Positions 1 through 8,226 of a stretch of DNA of 64,000 nt are shown piece after piece; position 1 is the first letter of the stretch, and every line of letters begins with the position of its first letter. Origin of the DNA: Legionella anisa (GTDB lineage Bacteria; Pseudomonadota; Gammaproteobacteria; Legionellales; Legionellaceae); the NCBI RefSeq assembly GCF_001467525.1, contig NZ_LNXS01000004.1, positions 62,001 to 126,000 on the forward strand, given 5' to 3'. The notes under the pieces were generated by a model. It worked only from the letters and a program-made list of their open reading frames with translations. It did not search any database and had not been told where the DNA came from. The translations under genes were made by a program, and so were the position numbers.

Positions 1-108
1 GGTCTTGCGTTTATAATAGAAAAGCACCTTAGTAAGAATCAAAAAGAACGCTATCCAAAATAAGAAAACGAATGGTGGATAGATATGAGCAACAATGGTA
101 CGTAGCAC
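1..108 (-). CDS. 5' end of an unidentified membrane protein (runs off left edge)
   Basis: An open frame on the minus strand begins at a GTG (108-106) preceded by a good ribosome site (AGGAG, about 7 nt upstream) and stays open to base 1, giving 36 visible residues. After a short N-terminus, the stretch FVFLFWIAFFLILTKVLFYY is a clear hydrophobic membrane segment followed by KRK, so the product is probably anchored with its basic side in the cytoplasm. It lies 64 bp downstream of the SDR gene in the same direction and could be cotranscribed. Function is not recognisable from this fragment. The start choice rests on the ribosome site; no ATG is available in frame. Confidence 0.5.
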   Translation of the reverse strand, partial: MLRTIVAHIYPPFVFLFWIAFFLILTKVLFYYKRKT

Positions 109-172
109 GCAACTCTCCTTTATAGATGGATTGGAGCAGCATAAAAATCAATCATTTGTGTACTCTGGCGTT

Positions 173-772
173 TTATTCAACGGAATAAACCATACCGTTT
201 TGAGCTCCTTCAACACTTTTACTATAAGCCAAAGCAACTCGATTGACTGGCACCGGTTCAAAACCACGAAAAAAAGGTGCATACCGATTCATTGCTTCGG
301 ATATGACTGTAGGACTTACTGCATTGATACGAATATGATGAGGTAATTCAATCGCTGCGCTTTTTACAAAAGAATCGATTGCCCCATTTACCATAGACGC
401 AGATGTCCCCATAAGGATTGGATCATGGCTTAAAATACCACTTGTTAAAGTAAATGAACCGCCTTTATTGATGTATTTGAGGCCAATTAATACGAGCCTG
501 ACTTGCCCCATCAATTTACTATTCAAACCAATAGTATATTGTTCTTCAGTAAAAGCCGTTAACGCTTCAAAGTATACCTCACCCGTTACAGCAACAACTG
601 CATCGAACGAACCTATTGATTTGTAAAGCAATTCAATGGAACGGGCGTCTCTAACATCAACTTGAAAATCACCATTAGTATGTCCGACTGTAACCACTGT
701 ATGACGTTGTTTGAGTTCTTTACATACTGCTTCACCTATTAATCCAGTTCCACCCACTACAATAATTTTCAT
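173..772 (-). CDS. Short-chain dehydrogenase/reductase-like protein
   Basis: The 199-residue product has the N-terminal dinucleotide-binding pattern GGTGLIG (residues 7-13), the acidic DVRD after strand 2 and a central TSG serine near residue 111, all typical of the SDR Rossmann fold. The usual YxxxK catalytic pair is absent: the aligned segment reads GTSASMVNGA. The protein therefore belongs to the short SDR subgroup lacking the canonical Tyr/Lys and may be a divergent reductase or a non-catalytic binder. The frame extends 36 codons further upstream, but the ATG at 772 starts exactly at the Rossmann strand and was chosen for that reason. Substrate unknown. Confidence 0.75.
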   Translation of the reverse strand: MKIIVVGGTGLIGEAVCKELKQRHTVVTVGHTNGDFQVDVRDARSIELLYKSIGSFDAVVAVTGEVYFEALTAFTEEQYTIGLNSKLMGQVRLVLIGLKYINKGGSFTLTSGILSHDPILMGTSASMVNGAIDSFVKSAAIELPHHIRINAVSPTVISEAMNRYAPFFRGFEPVPVNRVALAYSKSVEGAQNGMVYSVE

Positions 773-957
773 TTGTATTTCCTTTTTTAGAGACCTAATC
801 ATCCTATCCAAGCTAATCGCGGCTAATTTTTGAATATAAAACAGCTTTTTTTGTCTACCTGGATTCCAGGTATAAAGCAAGGAACCCAGGTATTTTGATT
901 ATATATCATGTGAGCGTTTATCCTATCATTATGTATTGTGACTTTTTTCACTTTGCT

Positions 958-1320
958 CTATTCCAATCCATATAATTGTTCCAGGATGTCATCAATGCCT
1001 TTTTGGACAGCAGAAATTCCTGATGTGGTTTTACAGTTCATTTGATTTGCATCATTCAGTAATCGGTATGAACGATGCAGATTGGTTCTGGCATTAAACC
1101 AGTATTCTTTTAATATAAATTTTCCACTATGATCTACTAATTTTGCCGCTTCGTGTATTATAGAAGAACAAGAATTTGTTTGATTGACATTTAACTCATC
1201 AATTTTTTGCGACAGTTCATAGCATTGATTCGCAAGATAGGCTTTCTCTTCATCAGGCATACTGTATGCTGCAAGTGAAAATAGGAAAAAAGAAGCACCG
1301 ATAAAAAATTTTTTAAGCAT
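958..1320 (-). CDS. Small secreted protein, unknown function
   Basis: This 120-residue protein has a clear Sec signal peptide (MLKK, then a hydrophobic stretch ending SLAAYS, likely cleaved before MPDEEK). The mature part is helical and has three cysteines that could form disulfides in the periplasm. I recognise no catalytic motif. An ATG with an AAAGGATG-type ribosome site just upstream supports the start. It is a single gene with its own spacer on both sides. It resembles the many lineage-specific small exported proteins of Legionella, but that is an impression from composition and size. Confidence 0.7.
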   Translation of the reverse strand: MLKKFFIGASFFLFSLAAYSMPDEEKAYLANQCYELSQKIDELNVNQTNSCSSIIHEAAKLVDHSGKFILKEYWFNARTNLHRSYRLLNDANQMNCKTTSGISAVQKGIDDILEQLYGLE

Positions 1321-1486
1321 TTAATCATCCTTTATAAATTTGCGTCCAAATGTCCACACGAAAATTTTACATGGGATTTTTTACTTTTCAATCCTCCTTG
1401 ATTAATTCACCTCAAATTACAAATCGACTAATAAAGCAAATTAATGTACAATTAAAATCCACAATGATTTAATCAAAATTTCATTT

Positions 1487-3235
1487 ATGTATCACTTTGT
1501 ATATCAATCAGCACTACAAGCGACTAGCCTCGAGGATTTACGTCGAAAGTTACATGGCGCATACATCGATGAGAAAAGAAGTGATAACCCGCTCCTTACC
1601 CCAGCAGCCGAGTTAATATTAAAAGGACAATTTAAACAAGCAGAGTGGCTGCAAAAGCTAGGAGCAAGCGTTGATTCCATTGCCTATGCTTATGCAATAA
1701 TTGCAAATCATGGAAAAGTCGATGAATACCGCAGGGTATATAAAGCAAATGTTAACATCATTGCTCAAGGCTATGCTCACGCTGGCAACACCCTCAAAGT
1801 TGGAGAATATCAAGCACGACATAAAGCAAGTGTACATGCAATTGCCAAAGGATATGCTTTTGCAGGAAAGCATGACAAGGTTGAACACTATAGAAAACAA
1901 TTAAATGCCAGTGTTCATGCTATTGCTGAAGGTTATGCTCGCGCGCAAAATCATGAGCGAGTAAAACATTATAGAAAAGACCAAAAAGCGAACATTGATG
2001 CCATTGCTAAAAGCTATGCTTTAACCGGACAACATGTAAAAGTCGAAAAATATCTGACAAAACATAAAGCAAGTGTTCATACGATTGCACAAGGGTACGC
2101 AATTGGTGGATATCATCATCATGTTGAACAATACCGTAAGGAACATAAAGCAAGTGTCGATGCGATTGCCCAAGGCTATGCAATCACAGGAAATGACGCA
2201 AAAGTTGAAGAATATCGAACACGATATAAAGCACGTGTGGATGCGATTGCTGAAGGCTATGCTCTAGCAGGAAATCATACAAAAGTTGAAGAATATCAAA
2301 CCAAGTATGGAGCAAAACCGCTAATGATTCTCAAGGGCTATGTTCTCGCTGGAAATGATGAACAAGCCGAAGAATACCGTACGCGACATAATATAAGCAC
2401 ACTTTCGATTGCCAAGTATTATGCTCTAGCGGGTAATTATGACAAAGTTAATTCCTATCAAAGGCTCGCCGATACAAGTTTGGATCAAAAATCCCGTAAT
2501 GCCTTCATTACTGCAATTGTCCAAGGTTATGCTTTAGCTGAAAATTACGATAAAGTTGAAAAGTATCGCAAGGACTATAATGCAAGCATTGATGTGATTG
2601 CTCAAAGCTACGCTCTTGTTGGGAATCATGCAAAAGTTGAAGAGTATCGAACCCAACATGGGGCCAGCATTAATGCAATAGCCAAGGGCTATGCTTCAGC
2701 TGGAAATTATGACAAAGTTGAAGAATATCGAACGGAATTCAAAGCAGATGTTAATGCAATTGTTGAGAGTTATGCTTTAGCTGACCATCATGCAAAAGTT
2801 GAAGAATATCGACTTAAGTATGGAGCAAGCATTAAAGCAATTATCCAAGGCTACACCCTAGCTGGCAATAAGGAAAAAATTAGAGAGTATGACATCAATA
2901 AACTTTTGTCAGGCTATCTCGAAGATAGAGAAAAAGTAATTGATGAGTCTACGGGAAAAATTAAAGAATATTTCCATAGATTTTTTACCTGTTTCCAGAA
3001 AAGTCTGACCCAAAAACGCAATGCAGTTAAGCTGGCACAGCGTGCATTGCAGGGCGAGAAAGTTGTTTTCTCCGAGGAGAATATTGACACATTGAGAGAT
3101 GGTAATTTAGGCAAAGAATTAAGAGCCTTCATTAAAGCCGGTAAAGCGGATGAGCTCGTCGGTAAGGAAGTACATACAGTAAGAGAGTTTGTGGATGCTC
3201 TTCAGAATAATTTTTCTTCTCAGTTAAAAAACTGA
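1487..3235 (+). CDS. 27-residue tandem-repeat alpha-solenoid protein, candidate effector
   Basis: The 582-residue product is dominated by about 14 tandem repeats of 27 residues (about residues 65-480) with consensus GYALAGNHAKVEEYR followed by a variable K/H-A-S-V-x-A-I-A-x. Each unit predicts two short helices, giving a continuous alpha-alpha solenoid similar in principle to TPR or pentatricopeptide arrays. One unit, near residue 340, carries a nine-residue insertion. A non-repeat N-terminal cap (about 60 residues) and a lysine-rich C-terminal domain (about 100 residues) flank the array. There is no signal peptide, fitting a cytosolic or type IV-secreted scaffold. The 81-bp DNA periodicity creates long shadow frames. 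Function unknown; an effector role is inferred from architecture and genus only. Confidence 0.8.
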   Translation: MYHFVYQSALQATSLEDLRRKLHGAYIDEKRSDNPLLTPAAELILKGQFKQAEWLQKLGASVDSIAYAYAIIANHGKVDEYRRVYKANVNIIAQGYAHAGNTLKVGEYQARHKASVHAIAKGYAFAGKHDKVEHYRKQLNASVHAIAEGYARAQNHERVKHYRKDQKANIDAIAKSYALTGQHVKVEKYLTKHKASVHTIAQGYAIGGYHHHVEQYRKEHKASVDAIAQGYAITGNDAKVEEYRTRYKARVDAIAEGYALAGNHTKVEEYQTKYGAKPLMILKGYVLAGNDEQAEEYRTRHNISTLSIAKYYALAGNYDKVNSYQRLADTSLDQKSRNAFITAIVQGYALAENYDKVEKYRKDYNASIDVIAQSYALVGNHAKVEEYRTQHGASINAIAKGYASAGNYDKVEEYRTEFKADVNAIVESYALADHHAKVEEYRLKYGASIKAIIQGYTLAGNKEKIREYDINKLLSGYLEDREKVIDESTGKIKEYFHRFFTCFQKSLTQKRNAVKLAQRALQGEKVVFSEENIDTLRDGNLGKELRAFIKAGKADELVGKEVHTVREFVDALQNNFSSQLKN

Positions 3236-3299
3236 TTGTCCAAAAACCAGGCTTGATAAATATAATGAATTTCAATAACAATAAATAAAAAGGACATTT

Positions 3300-3662
3300 A
3301 TGAATCGACTCTCCAATCAATTATTGCCCTATATCCTAGTTTTAGCCAGCACCCCTGCTTTCTCTTCAGTGGCTCCGATCGAAATCAATCTTGAGCCCAA
3401 TAAACCTGTTGTTTTAACGAATACAAATAAGCAAGCGATCTCCATGTTATGTGAAGTACATTTGGTCTCAAGCGTAAAAAACTCTATTTCTATTCAGATT
3501 ATAAGTGGAAAGGGCAAGTTCAATGGCACTTCCTTTAAACAAGGTGACTATTTAGTCTGGACTTTAACCAACATGCAACAAATTCCCGTATTGGCAGATC
3601 CTGGCACTAAAGCTCAGGTTACCGATTTAGGAACTCATACAGTAAGAGCACTATGTAATTAG
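3300..3662 (+). CDS. Small secreted protein, unknown function
   Basis: A 120-residue protein with an N-terminal signal peptide (cleavage probably after TPAFS near residue 23). The mature part is beta-rich, begins APIEINLEPNKPVVL, and has two cysteines (in MLCEVHL and at the C-terminal RALCN) that could pair. An AAAGGACATTT ribosome site precedes the ATG. It lies 64 bp after the repeat-solenoid gene on the same strand and is followed immediately by a perfect inverted repeat that probably ends transcription. No recognised family. Confidence 0.7.
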   Translation: MNRLSNQLLPYILVLASTPAFSSVAPIEINLEPNKPVVLTNTNKQAISMLCEVHLVSSVKNSISIQIISGKGKFNGTSFKQGDYLVWTLTNMQQIPVLADPGTKAQVTDLGTHTVRALCN

Positions 3663-3672
3663 ATAAAAAACC

Positions 3673-3719
3673 AGGGTCTGTTTACATTTCACTAGATAGT
3701 AGAAAGGTAAACAGACCCT
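3673..3719 (+). repeat. Miniature MITE-like element (internally deleted copy), probable terminator
   Basis: The ends AGGGTCTGTTTAC (3673-3685) and GTAAACAGACCCT (3707-3719) form a perfect 13-bp inverted repeat followed by an AT-rich tract. Both inner flanks (CATTTC...CTAG and ATAGTAGAAA) match the two ends of the longer elements at 25539-25802 and 46365-46505, so this is an internal-deletion derivative of the same family. In its present place it can act as an intrinsic terminator after the upstream secreted-protein gene. Confidence 0.75.
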
Positions 3720-3809
3720 AAATTTTTAAAAAGTTATAGAATACCTACACAACATTGGCTATGCTCAATGTGAAGACAGTGCTATTTACAATCAAAGGAG
3801 TGACATATT

Positions 3810-4355
3810 ATGAATCGGTCTTTTTTAAAGGGAATCAGTATTTTTGCTCTTACAATGCTGTTTTCCTTATCAGCTAACGCAGATTCTGCCGGAGGAGACT
3901 TTCAAACTCGTTGTACGGATGCCTGGATGAAAAAAGCAGATGAAGCAAAAGACAAAGTAGATTTTAAGAATTTTGGTGAAAAATATTGTGGCTGTGCTGC
4001 CAAGCTACCGTTAGATAATGAAGCAGCCGTTCAAAAAGCAGTTAAGGTATGTATGTCAAGAACGTTGCTGCATGATGCGATGGATTCTATAGAAGATGAT
4101 GTCGGCTTGAGCAAAGCAAAAGATAGTGATATTACTGATTATTGTAAGGACAGATGGGAACTTGTACTCCCCAAACCAACTGATGAAGATAAAAAATTCA
4201 TTACTGCCTATTGCGAATGTGCTAAACCTAAATTAGTCGAACTACTCAAAAAATCAAATGATATGACTGACAAACAATATTATGACGAAATTGATGGTGT
4301 TGCCGATACATGCGCTGATAGTGAAGTCGCTTCCAAGTCTTCATCCACAAATTAA
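3810..4355 (+). CDS. Secreted cysteine-rich protein with two related halves
   Basis: The 181-residue product has a signal peptide ending SLSANA (residue about 24). The mature protein contains two related segments, each with a Cys, a following Trp, and a later C-x-C (YCGCAAKL and YCECAKPKL), suggesting an internal duplication stabilised by disulfides in the periplasm. A strong AAAGGAG ribosome site precedes the ATG. A hairpin terminator follows. No enzymatic motif was recognised; function unknown. Confidence 0.72.
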   Translation: MNRSFLKGISIFALTMLFSLSANADSAGGDFQTRCTDAWMKKADEAKDKVDFKNFGEKYCGCAAKLPLDNEAAVQKAVKVCMSRTLLHDAMDSIEDDVGLSKAKDSDITDYCKDRWELVLPKPTDEDKKFITAYCECAKPKLVELLKKSNDMTDKQYYDEIDGVADTCADSEVASKSSSTN

Positions 4356-4367
4356 GCAAAAATTCGC

Positions 4368-4391
4368 CCCCTCTCCCACTCATGAGAGGGG
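4368..4391 (+). terminator. Intrinsic terminator-like hairpin
   Basis: CCCCTCTC (4368-4375) and GAGAGGGG (4384-4391) form an 8-bp GC-rich stem with an 8-nt loop followed by TTTGTT, just downstream of the cysteine-rich secreted protein gene. Confidence 0.6.
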
Positions 4392-4533
4392 TTTGTTCCA
4401 TTGTAAGCGTTCACGCCCCATTCACCGAACGGCATCATTTTCGCGCAACCTACGCTTCCAAGATTCAAACATACCCTCTGAACGGTTGCGTTCCATTTGA
4501 CAATTAAAAACTCTCAACGACGCATGGACGCAA

Positions 4534-4992
4534 TCACGTGGGATCTGATACATGAATCGAAATATTCTCCAAAAATAATAAAGGTCTTTTTAGTGAACTA
4601 ACCAATGATCTACCCCAGCATATTTGGCAGGGAATGAATCTTTTGATGCATGCAATTTTTTCTCTTGTGATATGAATCATACAGGTCCGAAACGCAATAT
4701 GATATTCCAAGCCCGCACCAATTTTCATTGCTATAGCATCACAATTAGGCTCGATAATCTGAGTTGCCAATGCTTCTGTTGCAAGTAGAGATGCTTCAGG
4801 TGGTAAATGACTATAAAGTTGACTAAATTGTCTATCATAAAAAACCCTCTCTTTTTCCAAACAATAAGCATATCTCTCTCGAGTAAGTGTGAATTGACAC
4901 TTGCCACTGTATCTAAGATAAGCTGCATTTGCATGTACCTGACCCGAAATTAAAAAAAGACATATAAAAACCATACGATATGTTTTTTTCAC
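4534..4992 (-). CDS. Secreted protein, possibly LprI-like, with divergent C-terminus
   Basis: The 152-residue frame starts with a signal peptide (ending QVHANA). The middle carries spaced cysteines and a Y-D-x-Q-F-S-x-L-Y pattern resembling the lysozyme-inhibitor LprI/DUF1311 type of small periplasmic protein. That assignment is weak. After the segment RTCMIHITREKI the sequence changes character (CIKRFIPCQICWG), and the last 35 residues may be a frameshifted tail; I cannot confirm this without homologues. It is a single gene pointing toward the preceding plus-strand gene. Confidence 0.55.
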   Translation of the reverse strand: MKKTYRMVFICLFLISGQVHANAAYLRYSGKCQFTLTRERYAYCLEKERVFYDRQFSQLYSHLPPEASLLATEALATQIIEPNCDAIAMKIGAGLEYHIAFRTCMIHITREKIACIKRFIPCQICWGRSLVSSLKRPLLFLENISIHVSDPT

Positions 4993-5139
4993 AATACACT
5001 CCCTGTTTCAATGGCTCAGCTTCATCCTATATTTCGAGTTAATGAACGCATACCTAATCCACTATAAATGTTAATGCAGCATTAATTCAACTAATCGATG
5101 TGCTATGATAAATGCTTGCTAAAAAGAGATAGTCCACGC

Positions 5140-5967
5140 ATGAAATACACTAAATATGGTTATAGGATAAAACAACTCACCCAAGACCATGGATATTCCT
5201 GGTTATTTTTGCCCGGTGGTCCGGGATTGGGCTCGGAGTACCTCACGGATTTGTGTAACAAATTGCATTTGCCTGGGTCCATTTTTCTTTTGGATTTCCC
5301 TCAAGATGGTACTAATAATCAGGGCGAACTGAGCATCAAATATTGGCAAGACGGTTTAATTGATTTGTTAAAATCCTTTCCTGAGCCGGTATTGGTCACC
5401 CACAGTTTTGCAGGAATGTTTGCGTTAAATTTGCCCGAATTAAAAGACCATGTAACAGGACTGGTATTAATGAATACCACGACCAAAAACAGTTTTTTTG
5501 AACAGGTAAGCGCCATGCAACAGCAACATCATTTACCTGATTTGGTTCCTGCTGCCACTCAATACCATTTAACCCCTTCAGATGAAGCATACAAGGAATT
5601 TTGGAATACTTATAAATATTATTGTTTTACTGCGGATGAATTGAAAGAAGGGGAGAAAATCATCCCTCTTTTTGCTTTTAATAATACAGCTTATTATTAT
5701 GCCATTGAACATTTTTATCCGGATTATTCCTGCAAATGGTTTCCCGAATCCATACCCACAATGACCATTGCCAGCGAAAATGACTTTATCTGTCCACCAA
5801 AAATCTTCCTGGAAAATAAAAGATTCCAAGGGAAAAACAATATCAATAAGATAATTGCTCAAGCAGGCCATGTGCCTTGGTTAATGGCTCTTGATCAAGT
5901 TCAGCATTGCTTTGATGATTTTGTAATCGAGCTGAATTCTGCAACAATGAATAGAACTCGTCCATAA
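5140..5967 (+). CDS. Alpha/beta-hydrolase
   Basis: This product of about 275 residues has the alpha/beta-hydrolase core: an oxyanion-type GGPGLG loop early, a nucleophile elbow THSFAG (G-x-S-x-G variant with S-F-A-G), a late acidic position (ASENDF) and a catalytic histidine in AGHVPW near the C-terminus. The early GGPG motif resembles proline-iminopeptidase-type hydrolases, but the substrate cannot be read from the sequence. The frame is open from an ATG at 5098; the ATG at 5140 was preferred because homology-like sequence begins there. It is followed closely by the MAPEG gene. Confidence 0.75.
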   Translation: MKYTKYGYRIKQLTQDHGYSWLFLPGGPGLGSEYLTDLCNKLHLPGSIFLLDFPQDGTNNQGELSIKYWQDGLIDLLKSFPEPVLVTHSFAGMFALNLPELKDHVTGLVLMNTTTKNSFFEQVSAMQQQHHLPDLVPAATQYHLTPSDEAYKEFWNTYKYYCFTADELKEGEKIIPLFAFNNTAYYYAIEHFYPDYSCKWFPESIPTMTIASENDFICPPKIFLENKRFQGKNNINKIIAQAGHVPWLMALDQVQHCFDDFVIELNSATMNRTRP

Positions 5968-5975
5968 TGGACGAG
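5957..5975 (+). terminator. Hairpin overlapping the hydrolase stop codon
   Basis: CTCGTCC (5957-5963) and GGACGAG (5969-5975) form a 7-bp stem across the stop codon of the hydrolase gene. There is no strong T-tract, so it may be an attenuator or an RNA-stabilising hairpin rather than a full terminator. Confidence 0.35.
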
Positions 5976-6022
5976 CTCTAATGAGTAAAAGGCATTATTT
6001 TCATTTTTATTAAGGACGCACA

Positions 6023-6412
6023 ATGTATCCAATCACAACCCTAACCAGCTCATTATTAGCACTAGGTTATATGTATCTTGCAATCCAGGTTATTAAACTG
6101 CGGCGCAAACACAAAGTTGCCTTTGGTTGTAAAGAGTTTACTGATTTGGAAATGGCAATAAGAGCACACGGCAATTTCAGCGAATATATTCCCCTTACCT
6201 TAATATTACTTCTTTGTGCTGAGGCAAACCAAGCAAACTGGATCGTTCTTTTAACCTTGGTTTTTTTCTTTATCTTAGGGCGAATTGTCCATGCATATGC
6301 GTTTCTTAAAGAAAAGCACCGTCTTAAATGTCGTATACAAGGAATGACCATAACCGTTTTCGTGATTATCTGCCTTTCATTTTTAAACTTAGGCCTTCTC
6401 TTTCTCAAATAA
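6023..6412 (+). CDS. MAPEG-family membrane protein
   Basis: The 129-residue protein has four predicted membrane helices and the MAPEG (membrane-associated eicosanoid/glutathione metabolism) signature: R-A-H-x-N-F-S-E-Y-I-P in the loop after helix 1, and a later G-R-I-V-H-A-Y segment. Bacterial members of this type (COG3788) are inner-membrane proteins with presumed glutathione-linked activity, though most are uncharacterised. An AAGGACGCACA ribosome site precedes the ATG. It converges on the next, minus-strand gene. Confidence 0.85.
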   Translation: MYPITTLTSSLLALGYMYLAIQVIKLRRKHKVAFGCKEFTDLEMAIRAHGNFSEYIPLTLILLLCAEANQANWIVLLTLVFFFILGRIVHAYAFLKEKHRLKCRIQGMTITVFVIICLSFLNLGLLFLK

Positions 6413-6444
6413 CAGGGGATGCACGTGTGTATCCCTTCTTTGAT

Positions 6445-6897
6445 CTAACGAAACAAACAGGCTTCTTGGGATTCGCGACAGGTCCAGTTGCCAGGATAAC
6501 TACCTTGCTCCCAGTTACTTCCTGTACGGGTATATTGGGAGGATTTAATTTGTATCAAACCAATCTGCTTCAGTTGCTTATCAAATAAACCATAGTTACA
6601 TCCTGCTATTCCCAAACGAGCAGAAGTAAAAGCATAGTTCCAGCGCACATCATCAGTTTGTTCATTACTGGTGCACGGTATGCCATTAACACTTTCGCCC
6701 ATGAGTACCCAATGTGCATCGTTAGGAGTAATCATGACTTGCCATGCTCCTTGAACACACATCGCATTTATATTTAAGCTAGGGCATGATGTGTTCGCAT
6801 GAGTCAACGAATTCATCAAGGTAAAACTGCACAAAGCGACCCATACATTTTTTTTAAATTTTCGATGGTGAACAATAACTCTCGATAATACATCCAT
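6445..6897 (-). CDS. Secreted small protein, unknown function
   Basis: This 150-residue product has a long basic N-region and a hydrophobic segment (WVALCSFTLMNSLTHA), consistent with Sec export. The mature part is rich in aromatic residues and contains five or six cysteines, with NAMCVQGAWQV and SYPGNWTC as notable segments, suggesting a disulfide-stabilised beta fold. The N-terminal start is uncertain: a shorter signal peptide could begin at a later codon, but no other ATG with a better ribosome site is visible. No family recognised. Confidence 0.6.
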   Translation of the reverse strand: MDVLSRVIVHHRKFKKNVWVALCSFTLMNSLTHANTSCPSLNINAMCVQGAWQVMITPNDAHWVLMGESVNGIPCTSNEQTDDVRWNYAFTSARLGIAGCNYGLFDKQLKQIGLIQIKSSQYTRTGSNWEQGSYPGNWTCRESQEACLFR

Positions 6898-7026
6898 ATA
6901 ATGCCATCCTTATTCAGAGCAAATTGAAGAAAAATATATTATTCAATAATTTTCTTAAAAAAAGTAGGTCTAAGTTATAGCCTAGAAAGTATCTAAAATG
7001 AAATGTCATGAGCCAATCTATGACAT

Positions 7027-8049
7027 CTACAACGTGTTATTGTGTTTGAAATTCTTAATCACCGCATCAAGTTCCGACACTAATTGATGTTTTCTCTGCG
7101 CGGAACAAAAACTTGCCTGAATGCTATTTCGTGCCAATTGAGCTAATTCCTGGGCGGTTAATTGGAACGTATCTGCTACAGCACGATAATTTTCTTCTAT
7201 GTAACCGGAGAAATACGCAGGATCATCCGAATTAATCGTAACAGCCAACCCCATGTTTAGCATTTTTTGAATAGGATGTTCGTTCATGGTCTTAAAAACA
7301 CACAGTTTAATATTGGATAAGGGACACACTGTAAGAGGTATTTGTTGTTTTTGTAAGCGCGCTACAAGTTCCATATCCTCTAAACAGCGCACACCATGAT
7401 CGATGCGAGATACCTTTAAGAGATCCAGAGCCTCAGTAATATAAGCAGCCGGGCCTTCTTCGCCTGCATGAGCAACGGCTAATAAACCATGAGCTCTTGC
7501 CTTAGCAAATACCGAAACAAAATCTCGGGGAGGATGAGCACGCTCAGCAGAATCCAAACCCACAGCAATAAATTTATCTTGATACTTCAATGCACTGTCT
7601 AAAGTATGCAAAGCATCTTCTTCAGGCAAATCTCGCAAAAAACATAAAATCATCTCTGAGCTTATATTGAGTCTTCTTTTTGCCTGTTGCAGTGCTTTAT
7701 GAATTCCCTGAATCACTACCCCAATATCAATTCCTCGAGCAGTATGCGTTTGCGGATCGAAAAAAATTTCTGTATGACGTACATTTTGTAGCTTTATTTT
7801 TTGCATGTAGGCCCAGGTTAAATCATAAAAATCTTCTTCCGTTTGCAAAACATTCGTCCCCGCATAATAAAGATTTAAAAAAGATTGCAGATCAGAAAAT
7901 TGATAGGCTGCATGAAGTTCATTTGGATTTGCGTAGGGTAATGCAATTTTATTTCGTTCTGCCAATAAGAACATTAAATCAGGTTCAAGCGTACCTTCTA
8001 TATGCACATGAAGCTCAACCTTAGGTAAAGCCATAATTAATTCATTCAT
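7027..8049 (-). CDS. Adenine deaminase (adenosine-deaminase-like family)
   Basis: The 340-residue protein is a member of the metal-dependent adenosine/adenine deaminase family. It shows the zinc ligands H-x-H (14-16, in [13 protein letters not shown]), the HAGE motif with catalytic Glu, the SRIDHG histidine and the terminal NSDDPA aspartates. The wording [20 protein letters not shown] and the overall length are closer to the fungal Aah1-type adenine deaminases than to classical adenosine deaminase. The likely reaction is adenine to hypoxanthine plus ammonia in purine salvage. An AGGAAAAATA site precedes the ATG. Cytosolic, single gene. Confidence 0.85.
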   Translation of the reverse strand: MNELIMALPKVELHVHIEGTLEPDLMFLLAERNKIALPYANPNELHAAYQFSDLQSFLNLYYAGTNVLQTEEDFYDLTWAYMQKIKLQNVRHTEIFFDPQTHTARGIDIGVVIQGIHKALQQAKRRLNISSEMILCFLRDLPEEDALHTLDSALKYQDKFIAVGLDSAERAHPPRDFVSVFAKARAHGLLAVAHAGEEGPAAYITEALDLLKVSRIDHGVRCLEDMELVARLQKQQIPLTVCPLSNIKLCVFKTMNEHPIQKMLNMGLAVTINSDDPAYFSGYIEENYRAVADTFQLTAQELAQLARNSIQASFCSAQRKHQLVSELDAVIKNFKHNNTL

Positions 8050-8226
8050 TTATTTTTCCTGTTTTACCTGGCTCACAGTCCGATTCAAATTAAGACCCAT
8101 AATGATTTATTATAGATCGAGCTATAACCTCCAATCTTTAGAAACTCATGCAAAGTCTCTTTATTTGATATTTAAAATTGGATCAATTACTTTCTTCTAA
8201 ATAAGAAATCTTATTTGGGTCAAGGG

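Noticed and set aside
1700..2890. CRISPR-like regular spacing in the DNA
   Set aside because: The 81-bp period is exactly 27 codons and follows a coding repeat; there are no identical short repeats with unrelated spacers.
4282..4500. Plus-strand frame of 72 codons after the cysteine-rich protein
   Set aside because: It overlaps the real gene in another frame and passes through the terminator hairpin; no ribosome site.
4420..4500. Possible stable RNA with CGCAACC/GGTTGCG arms
   Set aside because: It does not fold into a tRNA cloverleaf and no promoter or terminator frames it.
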